This document shows, piece by piece, positions 37,123-45,500 of a stretch of DNA of 64,000 nt. The notes under the pieces were generated by a model. That model saw nothing but the letters and a program-made list of their open reading frames with translations. It was not told the origin of the DNA and ran no database searches. Source of the stretch: Cryptosporangium phraense (GTDB lineage: Bacteria > Actinomycetota > Actinomycetes > Mycobacteriales > Cryptosporangiaceae); assembly GCF_006912135.1 (NCBI RefSeq), contig NZ_VIRS01000038.1:1-64000 (forward strand), written 5' to 3'. Each line of letters begins with the position of its first letter. The first letter of the stretch is position 1. The position numbers were made by a program, and so were the translations under genes.

Positions 37123-38268
37123 GTGGAGCTCACCGTCGGCCTCGGCAGCGGCGCCCGCGAGCTCGCGACCGCCGACATGGTGCTCAACATCGGCCCCCAG
37201 CACCCGTCCACGCACGGGGTTCTCCGGCTGCGCCTAGTCGTCGACGGCGAACGGGTCGTCGAGGCCGAGCCGATCATCGGGTACATGCACCGCGGGGCCG
37301 AGAAGCTGTTCGAGGTCCGCGACTACCGCCAGATCCTGATGCTGGCCAACCGGCACGACTGGCTTTCCGGGTTCTCCAACGAGCTGGGCGTCGCGCTGGC
37401 CGTCGAGCGCATGATGGGCATCGAGGTCCCCGAGCGGGCCACCTGGCTCCGGACCCTGCTCGCCGAGCTCAACCGCGTCCTCAATCATTTGATGTTCCTG
37501 GGGTCGTATCCCCTGGAGATCGGCGCGATCACGCCGATGTTCTACGCGTTCCGGGAGCGTGAAACGCTCCAAGCGGTGATGGAGGAAGCCTCCGGCGGCC
37601 GGATGCACTACATGTTCAACCGCATCGGTGGGGTCAAGGAGGAGGTCCCGGCCGGCTGGACCGCGCGCGCCCGACAGGCGGTCGCGGACGTCCGGCGGCG
37701 GATGTCCGACCTGGAGAGCATCATCCGGACCAACGACATCTTCCTGGCCCGCACGGTCGGCATCGGGGTCCTCGGGCCGGAGAAGGCCGCCGCCTACGGC
37801 GTCAGCGGTCCGGTGGCCCGCGCCTCCGGCCTCGACATCGACCTCCGCCGCGACGAGCCCTACCTCGCCTACGGCGAGCTCACCGACGTGTTGGACGTCG
37901 TCACGCGCACCGCGGGTGACTGCCACGCCCGGTTCGAGGTGCTCCTCGACCAGGTCCACGTCTCCCTCAATTTGGCCGACGCCTGCCTGGACCGGCTCTC
38001 GACGGTGAGCGGGCCGGTGAACGTGCGGCTCCCGAAGGTCGTGCGGGCGCCGGAGGGCCACACCTACGCGTGGACCGAGAACCCGCTCGGCATCAACGGC
38101 TACTACCTGGTGTCCCGGGGCGAGAAGACGCCGTGGCGGCTGAAGCTGCGCACCGCGTCGTACGCGAACGTGCAGGCGCTGGCCACGCTGCTGCCGGGCA
38201 CGTTGCTGCCCGACCTGGTGGCGATCCTCGGCTCGATGTTCTTCGTCGTCGGCGACGTCGACAAGTAG
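37123..38268 (+). CDS. orphan NuoD-like complex I subunit
   Basis: A 381-residue homolog of NuoD/NDUFS2, the 49-kDa subunit lining the quinone site of respiratory complex I, and related hydrogenase large subunits. Motifs include [27 protein letters not shown] and [12 protein letters not shown]. The rest of a nuo operon is not present. It starts with GTG at 37123 without a strong ribosome site. Such stand-alone copies near a MidA methyltransferase occur in other actinomycetes; whether it joins complex I or another oxidoreductase is unknown. Confidence 0.9.
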   Translation: MELTVGLGSGARELATADMVLNIGPQHPSTHGVLRLRLVVDGERVVEAEPIIGYMHRGAEKLFEVRDYRQILMLANRHDWLSGFSNELGVALAVERMMGIEVPERATWLRTLLAELNRVLNHLMFLGSYPLEIGAITPMFYAFRERETLQAVMEEASGGRMHYMFNRIGGVKEEVPAGWTARARQAVADVRRRMSDLESIIRTNDIFLARTVGIGVLGPEKAAAYGVSGPVARASGLDIDLRRDEPYLAYGELTDVLDVVTRTAGDCHARFEVLLDQVHVSLNLADACLDRLSTVSGPVNVRLPKVVRAPEGHTYAWTENPLGINGYYLVSRGEKTPWRLKLRTASYANVQALATLLPGTLLPDLVAILGSMFFVVGDVDK

Positions 38269-38274
38269 GGCGGC

Positions 38275-40293
38275 CTACCAGCTGCGGTAGGTGCCGGTGT
38301 CGTCCTTGGCGTGCCGGGCGCGCCGTCCGCCGGCGTTCTCCGACGGGGGCGTGCCCCCGGCCTGGGGCAGGTGGTCCAGGCTGGGCAGCTCGAACTCGGC
38401 CGACCGCTCGTCGACCGGCCCGCGTTCCGAGGTGGCCTGCCAGGTCGGGGCCGGCTGGACGTCCGGCAGCTCGTCCCAGCGCTGCTGCGCAGCGCCGGAA
38501 CCGAACCCGTTGCCCGACCCGAAGCCGTTGCCTGCGCCGAAGCCGTTGCCGGAGCCGAACTCCGGCTCGGAGAGCGACTGCCCGCCGACGGTGTAGGGGA
38601 CGTCGAAGACGTCGCCGGTGATCGCGCCGGTGATCACCTGGGGGTCGTCGCGGTCGTAGCGCTGCGAGCCGGTGTCCCAGGCGCTGCCGTTGCCGCGCTC
38701 GCGCCAGGAGGACCACTCGCTGGCCGAGCTCTGGTCGTCGCTGCGGTCGGTGGGGTCGCGGTGCGGTTCGTTGCCGTTCGCGTTCCCGGACCGGGACTGG
38801 GCCTGGGACGCCGAGCGGGCCCAGAACTCCTGGTAGTCGACCGTGCCGGATTCGCCGGAGGGCTGCTCGTGGAACTGCCCGGAGTCCTCGTCGGCGCTGC
38901 GGGAGCCGTAGACCCCGGTGTCGAGGCGGCGGGCGGTGTAGACCGGTGGGGCGTCGTCGTAGTCGATCATCTCGTAGGAGCCGGAGTCTTCCTCGGCCCG
39001 GCGGCGGCCGCCACGGCGGCGGTTCACGTCGCCGTCGCTCGACTCGGAGTCGTAGGCGCCGGAGGTGTAGGTGCCCGCCTGGTAGGTCTGGTAGCGGCCG
39101 GCCTGCTCGGCGTCGTCGGCCTCGCGCCGCCGGCCGTACTCGGTGCCGGTAGGCGCGTCGTCCCGCCATCGCCCGCCGCCGTTGCGCCCGTCGGAACCGC
39201 GGCCGTCCGGGCCGCGGCCGTCAGGACCGCGGCCGTCAGGACCGCGGCCGTCAGGACCGCCGCCGTCAGGACCGCGGCCGTCCGGGCCCCGGCCGTCGGG
39301 ACCGCGGCCGTCGGGGTCGAAGCGGCCGGCGGCCTCGGGGCGGCGGGGCCAGTTGCCCGCGGCCGGTGTCGGTACCGCCTCGGGCGCCTCCGCGCCCGCG
39401 CGCGCCGAGCCGTACGTGCCCGCCCCGTACGTGCCCGCCCCGTACCGGATCGGTTCCGGCCTCTGCGCGTCCCCGGGCCTCGGAACCTCACCGGGCCGGG
39501 GAACCTCACCGGGCCGCGGCGCCTCGCCGGGCGGCGCGTCCGGATCGGCCTGACCGAACCAGTCGTAGCCGGGCTCTCCCGACGCCGCCCCCTGCGCCTC
39601 GGCCCGGGCCGTGATCGCCCGCCGCTCACCCCGGGCCCCGGTACCGGCGTAGCGACCGTCGTAGTCCTCGTCGGCCGCCGGTAACGCACCGGTTAAGCGA
39701 TTGAGCCGGGTCGCGTCGGCCCGGAGCACATTGTCTCGCCGGGTGGCCTCGAGCTCGCGATGAACCCGCTCGAGCTCGCGGTGGACCGAGACCTCCACGC
39801 CCCGGCGCAACGAGTCGATGTCGTTGCGCAGCCGGTCGACCTCGGTGCGCAGCTGCTCCTCGACGTCGTCCTTGACCATCGCGGCGTCGTCCCGCAGGAC
39901 GACGCTCAGACCGATGATGACGACGGAGAAGACCGCGAGAACGGCGGCCGCGCGCAGCGGGCCGACGCCACTGCCGAGCACCAACAGCAATGCCGCGATC
40001 GGAGCAATGGCGACGCCGACCCAGAACAGCTTGCCGACGTGTCGGCGAATACCCGGAGTCGACGCGGTCGGAGTCTCCGCACGCTCCGGGGGCGGTAGGT
40101 GAGGCGGCGGCATGGATCCGAGGTTAGCGAGTCCCTCACGCGGTGTCCGGGTTCTGGGTGATCCAGACGGGTCAGATGATGACTGTTCACCCGACTTGCC
40201 CGTTCCGTTCTGCTCCACACCGGACGGTTCGCCCGATCCGCCTCCGCCGTTCGACGGATGTTCGTTCGGTTGCGCACTGTCCGGATCCACCAC
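38275..40293 (-). CDS. membrane protein with coiled coil and repeat-rich tail
   Basis: A 672-residue protein, not recognised as a family. Order: a Gly/Ser/Pro-rich cytosolic segment (1-85), two closely spaced membrane helices (about 88-134), a predicted coiled coil (about 138-190, EEQLRTEVDRLRNDIDSLRR), then about 480 residues of disordered, mostly acidic sequence with repeats: PxPGE units, GAGTYG, nine PDGRG-type units and three GFGSGNG units. GTG at 40293 is used; a second GTG is the next codon. It converges on NuoD with six bases between stops. A scaffold at the inner face of the membrane is the only inference possible. Confidence 0.78.
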   Translation of the reverse strand: MVDPDSAQPNEHPSNGGGGSGEPSGVEQNGTGKSGEQSSSDPSGSPRTRTPREGLANLGSMPPPHLPPPERAETPTASTPGIRRHVGKLFWVGVAIAPIAALLLVLGSGVGPLRAAAVLAVFSVVIIGLSVVLRDDAAMVKDDVEEQLRTEVDRLRNDIDSLRRGVEVSVHRELERVHRELEATRRDNVLRADATRLNRLTGALPAADEDYDGRYAGTGARGERRAITARAEAQGAASGEPGYDWFGQADPDAPPGEAPRPGEVPRPGEVPRPGDAQRPEPIRYGAGTYGAGTYGSARAGAEAPEAVPTPAAGNWPRRPEAAGRFDPDGRGPDGRGPDGRGPDGGGPDGRGPDGRGPDGRGPDGRGSDGRNGGGRWRDDAPTGTEYGRRREADDAEQAGRYQTYQAGTYTSGAYDSESSDGDVNRRRGGRRRAEEDSGSYEMIDYDDAPPVYTARRLDTGVYGSRSADEDSGQFHEQPSGESGTVDYQEFWARSASQAQSRSGNANGNEPHRDPTDRSDDQSSASEWSSWRERGNGSAWDTGSQRYDRDDPQVITGAITGDVFDVPYTVGGQSLSEPEFGSGNGFGAGNGFGSGNGFGSGAAQQRWDELPDVQPAPTWQATSERGPVDERSAEFELPSLDHLPQAGGTPPSENAGGRRARHAKDDTGTYRSW
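39183..39318 (-). repeat. 15-bp tandem repeats coding PDGRG
   Basis: About nine 15-base units (GGACCGCGGCCGTCC type) code GPDGR repeats in the disordered tail of the membrane protein. Unit identity is nearly complete in the middle. Confidence 0.85.
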
Positions 40294-40347
40294 ATCACGG
40301 TAACCGGGCAGGCTGAGCCCATCGACGATCCGATGCCCGTAGTGTCG

Positions 40348-41100
40348 CTAATCACCCGTATCGAGCGGCACGACTCGATCGGCCGCGGACTTCGCGAACG
40401 CGTCCTCGGCCGTCGTCAGCAACACCGCGCACCCGGATCCCCCGGGCACCTCGCGCACCAGCGCGGCCAGCGCGGCCGCCTCGTCCGGGCCCAGGCCGGA
40501 CGTCGGGTCGTCGAGCACCAGCAGCTCGGAGCCGGCCAGCAGCGCCCGGGCGAGCACGACCGCCCCGTGCCGCTCGACCGGGACCGCGGCCAGGTCGGCG
40601 TCCAGGTAGGCGCCGAGCCCGAGCCGGGTCAGCCGGTCGACGGCCAGCTCCCGGAGCGCCGGACCCTGCTCGGGGAACCGGAGACCGCCGACCAGCGCGG
40701 CCCCGACGCCGGCCCGGCGCCCCGGCGGCACGGCCGGTACCCGCGGCACGCCGACGGCCCCGACCAGCACGTTCTCCAGCACGGTGAGACCCCCGTACAG
40801 GCCGACGCCCTGCAGCGTCCGGGTCAGCCCGAGGGTCGTCAGCCGGTGCGGCCGCGGACGTAACGCAACCCCGTGCCAGGCCAGCACCCCGGACTCCGGG
40901 CGGACGAACCCGCACACGGTGTTGAAGACCGTCGACTTGCCGGTACCGGGGCCTCCGGTGACCGCCACCACCTCGCCCGGTTCGACGGCCAGCGTCAGGC
41001 CGTCGAGCGCCACCGTGGTGCCCAGCCGGACGCGCACGTCCGACAGGCTCAGCACCGCGTGTTCGGTGGCCACCGTCTGATCCGAAGACCCCAGAGCCAT
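40348..41100 (-). CDS. LivG-like ABC ATPase with missing motifs
   Basis: A 250-residue ATPase most like LivG of branched-chain amino-acid uptake systems: Walker A GGPGTGKST, Q-loop RTLQGVGLYGGLTVLENVL and Walker B LLVLDDPTSGLGPDE. Where the LSGGQ signature should stand, the sequence reads VPVERHGAVVLARALL, and the H-loop region is LLTTAEDAF with no His. These losses argue against normal paired ATP hydrolysis; it may partner an intact ATPase or be non-transport. A permease gene lies 105 bases upstream on the same strand. Confidence 0.82.
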   Translation of the reverse strand: MALGSSDQTVATEHAVLSLSDVRVRLGTTVALDGLTLAVEPGEVVAVTGGPGTGKSTVFNTVCGFVRPESGVLAWHGVALRPRPHRLTTLGLTRTLQGVGLYGGLTVLENVLVGAVGVPRVPAVPPGRRAGVGAALVGGLRFPEQGPALRELAVDRLTRLGLGAYLDADLAAVPVERHGAVVLARALLAGSELLVLDDPTSGLGPDEAAALAALVREVPGGSGCAVLLTTAEDAFAKSAADRVVPLDTGD

Positions 41101-41205
41101 CCGTGTCTCCTCGGGCTGCGCTACACGTCAGCTGCCGAGTATGTGGTAACCGTCACATCATCTGCAAGACATGCGGCAGCAACCAAGATCGCCCAAACCG
41201 GACGA

Positions 41206-42339
41206 TCATCGCCGGCCGAACCGCTCCATTCCCCGGGTGACCGCGAGCCCGAGCAGGATCGTGCCACCGGAGATCACCGCCCCGACCCAGGCGTGGGCCC
41301 CGAGCAGGTCGAGGTGCAGCCGCACCAACCCCAGCAGCGCGGCCGCGAGGACGACGCCGAAGACGCCACCCCGCCGACCGTGGGCACTGACTCCACCCAG
41401 CAGCGCGACGCTGAACCCGATCATCGCCAGCTCGGCCATGCCGGTGTACCCGGCGGCACTGCTGCCGCGGTTCGCCGTGTCGAGCAGCCCGGCGCCGGCG
41501 GCGAGCGCGCCGGACCCGGCCAGCGCCAGCGCAGCCGCGATCGACGCAACAAAACCGACGCGCCTGGCCGGGTCGCCGGTCGGACGGGAGCGGCCGACGA
41601 ACCCCCGGAACCGGGGGACCGCGAGCGCCAGCCCGCCGAGCACCGACAGCGCGGCCGCACCGGCCAGCCACCACCCGGCCGACGCGTGCACGTCCGGCGT
41701 CACGCTCCCGGCCGAACGCGACGCGCTCCCGGCCAGCGCGGGCACCAGCCCGGACAGCAGCCCGGCGACGCCGAGGCTCACCGCCCAGCTCGGGACGCCG
41801 AAGACCGTGCTGAACAGCGCGATCACCAGACCGGCCAGCGCGCCACCGGCCAGGGCCATCGCCAGCGCGGTGCCGAACGGGCGCCCCTCGCTGACCAGCC
41901 AGGCGTAGTCCGCACCGGCGCCGATCGCGATCGCTCCGATCGCGATGTTCGGCATCCCGGCCCGGAGCGAGAGGGCCGCCCCGCTGCCGAGCAGGATCGC
42001 GGTCGCCACCCAGAGCATCAGCGCCGAGTCGGCCCCGTTCGCGAACGCCTTGTCGTCCTGGGCCAGGATCAGCAGCACCTCGGTGACGCAGGCCGCGACG
42101 AGGACGATCTCCCACACGAGGTGCGGCCACAGCCGGTCCCGTGGCGGGCGGTCCGCGACCGGCGGCTCGAAGACGGGCACCCCGTACGGCGGGGTGTTGC
42201 CCCCGAGCATCTCGGTCGGAGTGTCCTGGTCGGCGACGCGGAAGTCGTAGTCCGGCGGTGGCTCCTCGTACGAGCCGGGCAGCGTCAGCGTTCCGCCGTC
42301 CCGGTCGTCGATCCCCGGGTCGTCCTCATGTCTGCGCAC
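41206..42339 (-). CDS. RbsC/LivM-like membrane permease
   Basis: A 377-residue protein with a 70-residue acidic Pro-rich N-terminus and about nine to ten hydrophobic helices. The helix pattern and segments such as GAALSLRAGMPNIAIGAIAIG match the BPD_transp_2 group (sugar or branched-chain amino-acid permeases), though similarity is weak. GTG at 42339 is used. It probably pairs with the degenerate ATPase downstream; no binding-protein gene is adjacent. Substrate unknown. Confidence 0.75.
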   Translation of the reverse strand: MRRHEDDPGIDDRDGGTLTLPGSYEEPPPDYDFRVADQDTPTEMLGGNTPPYGVPVFEPPVADRPPRDRLWPHLVWEIVLVAACVTEVLLILAQDDKAFANGADSALMLWVATAILLGSGAALSLRAGMPNIAIGAIAIGAGADYAWLVSEGRPFGTALAMALAGGALAGLVIALFSTVFGVPSWAVSLGVAGLLSGLVPALAGSASRSAGSVTPDVHASAGWWLAGAAALSVLGGLALAVPRFRGFVGRSRPTGDPARRVGFVASIAAALALAGSGALAAGAGLLDTANRGSSAAGYTGMAELAMIGFSVALLGGVSAHGRRGGVFGVVLAAALLGLVRLHLDLLGAHAWVGAVISGGTILLGLAVTRGMERFGRR

Positions 42340-42385
42340 CGTCTACCTCCTCGGTCCCCGTGGACCCGAGAGTAGACGCACCTAC

Positions 42386-42670
42386 CTACTCTGCGTGCTT
42401 CAGCAGATAGTCGATGAAAGCCGCCCGAAAGAGCGGCTCCTGGTCGCCGTAGTCGTGGCCGGTCAGCTCGCGCCAGAGCCCGATCACCTCTTCGATCGAG
42501 CTGCCCACGGTGCCGAGGCTCTCGTCGTTCGACTCGGTCTCGCGCGAGGCGGGCAGCCGCTCGATCAGGTTCCAGAAGAAGCCGATGTCGCCGTGCTTGC
42601 GGGCCCGGGAGAACGCGCGGTCGCGCAGCTCCTCGGTGGACAGCGCGTCGAGGGTGGCCAGGTCACTCAT
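42386..42670 (-). CDS. small conserved-looking protein
   Basis: A 94-residue acidic, mostly helical protein (MSDLATLDALSTEELRDRAF) with Trp/Phe-containing core segments (GDIGFFWNLIERLP). No known domain is recognised. ATG at 42670 is chosen over an upstream extension that runs through the DUF3180 gene. It lies 4 bases after the DUF3180 stop and is the last gene of the leftward folate cluster. Confidence 0.82.
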   Translation of the reverse strand: MSDLATLDALSTEELRDRAFSRARKHGDIGFFWNLIERLPASRETESNDESLGTVGSSIEEVIGLWRELTGHDYGDQEPLFRAAFIDYLLKHAE

Positions 42671-42674
42671 GGGA

Positions 42675-43169
42675 TCAGTTTTCCTCATCGTCCGGCGGGT
42701 CCGGGATTCGGCACGACCGCTCCAGCCACAGCGCGGCGGCGACCAGCAGGGCCGCCGCGACCAGGCCGCCGGCGCATTCTGGCAGGTCGTCGGCCGCGGC
42801 GGCGAGGCGGTCACGCTCGGAGAGCAGGAAGACCAGCAGCCCGGCGTAGAACCCGACGAACAGGGCCCCACCGAGCGAGGACGCCTTGGCCAGCGCCGCG
42901 AACCGGGCCACCGCGAGCGGCTCGACCGGGCCGGCGTCTTCCTGCCGCTCGATCTTCGCCTTCGTCGCCCTGGCCACGATCACCTCGAACACCGCCAGCA
43001 GCGCGATCGTCAGCGCCGGGAACCAGGTGAACGTCGGCAGGTCACCGTAGAACCGGTTCGCCAGCGCCCAGGCCGCGACGCACGCGACCAGGGCCACCAG
43101 AGCCAGGCTGCCGGGGCGGGTCGGGGTCAACCGCGGGGTCGGCGTGGGCGGGCTGGGGGGCGGAGTCAC
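42675..43169 (-). CDS. DUF3180 membrane protein
   Basis: A 164-residue protein with four predicted hydrophobic segments (for example LALVALVACVAAWALA and FVGFYAGLLVFLL), a Pro-rich N-terminus and an acidic tail. DUF3180 genes regularly follow folK in actinobacteria; the function is unknown. GTG start at 43169, six bases after the folK stop. Confidence 0.88.
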   Translation of the reverse strand: MTPPPSPPTPTPRLTPTRPGSLALVALVACVAAWALANRFYGDLPTFTWFPALTIALLAVFEVIVARATKAKIERQEDAGPVEPLAVARFAALAKASSLGGALFVGFYAGLLVFLLSERDRLAAAADDLPECAGGLVAAALLVAAALWLERSCRIPDPPDDEEN

Positions 43170-43175
43170 TCCGGG

Positions 43176-43682
43176 TCACCTCTCCAGGCTCAGATCATCG
43201 CGGCGACGGACGCTCTTGCGTTCATCATCCGGTAGCGACTCGATCAGCTCACGCACCGAGCCACGCCCGGCCAGCACCGCGTCGGGTTCCACCGCGAACC
43301 ACGGCACGAGGACGAACGCGCGCTCGTGGGTCCGCGGGTGGGGCAAGGTCAGCGTGGGGTCGTCGGAAACCACCGGGTTCCCGGCCGAATCGTGCACCTG
43401 CACGACGTCCACATCGAGCGTTCGAGGGCCCCAGCGCACGTCGCGCACCCGACCGGCAGCGGTCTCGGCCCGGCGCACGAAGGCGAGCCAGCCGGCCGCG
43501 TCGCGGTCGGGGTCGTCGGCCACGACGATCGCGTTCAGGTAGTCGTCCTGGGCCACCGGGCCCCAGGGGTCGGTCTCGTAGACCGGCGAGACGCGCGCGT
43601 CCGGCAGCGCGGACACCACCGAGGCCAGGTTGGCCAGCCGGTCACCGAGGTTCGAGCCGATCGACAGCACCGCGCGGGTCAT
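43176..43682 (-). CDS. folK: HPPK, folate synthesis (FolK)
   Basis: A 168-residue 6-hydroxymethyl-7,8-dihydropterin pyrophosphokinase, which activates the pterin for joining to p-aminobenzoate. Typical motifs are LSIGSNLGDR, DVRWGPRTLDVDVV (metal-binding Asp pair) and LPHPRTHERAFVLVP. ATG at 43682 overlaps the folB stop by four bases. Confidence 0.95.
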   Translation of the reverse strand: MTRAVLSIGSNLGDRLANLASVVSALPDARVSPVYETDPWGPVAQDDYLNAIVVADDPDRDAAGWLAFVRRAETAAGRVRDVRWGPRTLDVDVVQVHDSAGNPVVSDDPTLTLPHPRTHERAFVLVPWFAVEPDAVLAGRGSVRELIESLPDDERKSVRRRDDLSLER

Positions 43683-44038
43683 CGCGACCGCCGGATCGTC
43701 ACGGCCACGTCGGCAAACTCGAGCGGGATCGGCGCCTTCGGCTTGTGCACGGTGACCTCGGCCGCGCTGACCCGCGGGTCTTCCAGGCAGACGTCGGCGA
43801 GCCGCGCGACGAGCTTCTCCAGCAGGTTCACCGGCTCGCCGGCCACGACCGCGGCCAGCTTCTGGGCCAGCTCGCCGTAGTGCACGGTGTCGGCGACGTC
43901 GTCGGTGGCCGCAGCCTTCGCGGTGTCGAGTTCGAGCGTCACGTCGACGACGAACGGCTGCCCGTCGCGTCGCTCGTGGTCGTAGACGCCGTGGTAGCCG
44001 GTGACGTTCAGCCCGGTGAGCGTGATCCGGTCGTTCAC
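43679..44038 (-). CDS. folB: dihydroneopterin aldolase FolB
   Basis: A 119-residue aldolase that converts dihydroneopterin to hydroxymethyl-dihydropterin. Conserved features include GYHGVYDHERRDGQPF, VHYGELAQKL and the catalytic Lys region VTVHKPKAPI. GTG start at 44038 overlaps the folP stop. Confidence 0.95.
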   Translation of the reverse strand: MNDRITLTGLNVTGYHGVYDHERRDGQPFVVDVTLELDTAKAAATDDVADTVHYGELAQKLAAVVAGEPVNLLEKLVARLADVCLEDPRVSAAEVTVHKPKAPIPLEFADVAVTIRRSR

Positions 44039-44862
44039 CGCGCCGCCTCCCGGTACGCCTCCACGACCGCGATCGCGTCGACGCTCGCGCGCACTTCGTG
44101 CACGCGCACACCCCAGGCTCGGGCCTGCGCGGAGAGAACGGTGATCGCCAGCGTCGCGTCCTCCCGTTCGTCGACCGGCCGCGGTTTGCCTTCCGCGTCG
44201 GCCAGCAGACGGCCGAGGAACGACTTCCGGCTCGCGCCGACCAAGACCGGGAAGCCCAGGTCCTGCAGGACGCTCAGCTTGGCCAGCAACTGCCAGTTGT
44301 GGACGCCGGTCTTCGCGAAGCCGAGCCCCGGATCGAGGATCAGCGACTCCTCGCCGACCCCGGCCCGCATCGCGGCCTCGGCCCGGGCCGAGAGCTCGTC
44401 GCGGACCTCGGTGACCACGTCGTCGTAGTGGGCGAGCTGTTGCATGTCCCGGCTGTGCCCACGCCAGTGCATCAGAATCCACGGACAGCCGGCGTTCGCG
44501 ACGACGGCGCCCATGCCGGCGTCGGCCAGGCCACCGGACACGTCGTTGACGACCGACGCCCCCGCGGCCAGGGCGGCCTCGGCCACCGCCGCCCGGGTCG
44601 TGTCGATGCTGACGCGGACGCCCGAGGCGGCCAGCTCGCGGACCACCGGGACGACCCGGGCGATCTCGACGTCGGCCTCGACGCGCTCGGCACCGGGCCG
44701 GGTCGACTCGCCCCCGACGTCGATCAGGTCGGCGCCCTGGGCGACGAGCTCCAGCGCGTGCGAGACGGCCGCGTCGATGCCCTCGTAGCGGCCGCCGTCG
44801 GAGAACGAGTCGGGCGTCACGTTGAGCACGCCCATCACGCGGCAACGGTCTGGTGCGTTCAC
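44035..44862 (-). CDS. folP: dihydropteroate synthase FolP
   Basis: A 275-residue TIM-barrel enzyme that couples the pterin pyrophosphate to p-aminobenzoate; sulfonamides target this family. Signatures are [40 protein letters not shown] and [14 protein letters not shown] at 44862 overlaps the folE stop; the open frame upstream runs through folE and is not used. Confidence 0.96.
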   Translation of the reverse strand: MNAPDRCRVMGVLNVTPDSFSDGGRYEGIDAAVSHALELVAQGADLIDVGGESTRPGAERVEADVEIARVVPVVRELAASGVRVSIDTTRAAVAEAALAAGASVVNDVSGGLADAGMGAVVANAGCPWILMHWRGHSRDMQQLAHYDDVVTEVRDELSARAEAAMRAGVGEESLILDPGLGFAKTGVHNWQLLAKLSVLQDLGFPVLVGASRKSFLGRLLADAEGKPRPVDEREDATLAITVLSAQARAWGVRVHEVRASVDAIAVVEAYREAAR

Positions 44863-45500
44863 CGACCTGATCCGAGGATCAGGCTCATCGCCTCGGCCCG
44901 CGCCGCCTGGGAGCGCTGGAACCAGCCCCGGACGGCCGAGGTCACCGTGCGCGCCCCGGGCTTCCGGATACCGCGCATCGACATGCAGAGGTGCTCGCAC
45001 TCCACGACGACGATGACCCCGCGCGGCTCGAGCTGGGTCATCAGCGTGTCGGCGATCTGCGACGTCAGCCGCTCCTGCACCTGCGGACGCCGGGCGTACG
45101 CCTCGACGAGCCGGGCGAGCTTGGACAGGCCGGTGATGCGCCCGTCCTCGCCCGGGATGTAGCCGACGTGCGCGACGCCGTGGAACGGCACCAGGTGGTG
45201 CTCACAGGTCGAGTAGAGCTCGATGTCCTTCACCAGGACGAGCTCCTCGTGGTCTTCCTCGAAGACCGTGGTGAGCACCTCGGCCGGGTCCACGTGCAGC
45301 CCGGAGAAGATCTCGGCGTAGGCCCTGGCGACCCGGGCCGGCGTCTGCTTGAGCCCGTCGCGGTCGGGGTCTTCCCCGACCGCGATCAGGATCTCGCGCA
45401 CCGCCCGCTGGATCCGGGGCAGGTCGACGGCTTCCGCCGCCGACTTGCCCGGTTCACCAGCGGGCGTCAGCGCGTCTGACGCAACCGCTTCCGTGCTCAA
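44859..45500 (-). CDS. folE: GTP cyclohydrolase I FolE
   Basis: A 213-residue enzyme that makes dihydroneopterin triphosphate from GTP, the first folate step. Zn ligands are in [12 protein letters not shown] (Cys, His) and VECEHLCM (Cys). A 20-residue acidic N-terminus precedes the core. The start is TTG at 45500, whose TTGA overlaps the ftsH stop, so translation depends on coupling to ftsH. Confidence 0.95.
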   Translation of the reverse strand: MSTEAVASDALTPAGEPGKSAAEAVDLPRIQRAVREILIAVGEDPDRDGLKQTPARVARAYAEIFSGLHVDPAEVLTTVFEEDHEELVLVKDIELYSTCEHHLVPFHGVAHVGYIPGEDGRITGLSKLARLVEAYARRPQVQERLTSQIADTLMTQLEPRGVIVVVECEHLCMSMRGIRKPGARTVTSAVRGWFQRSQAARAEAMSLILGSGR

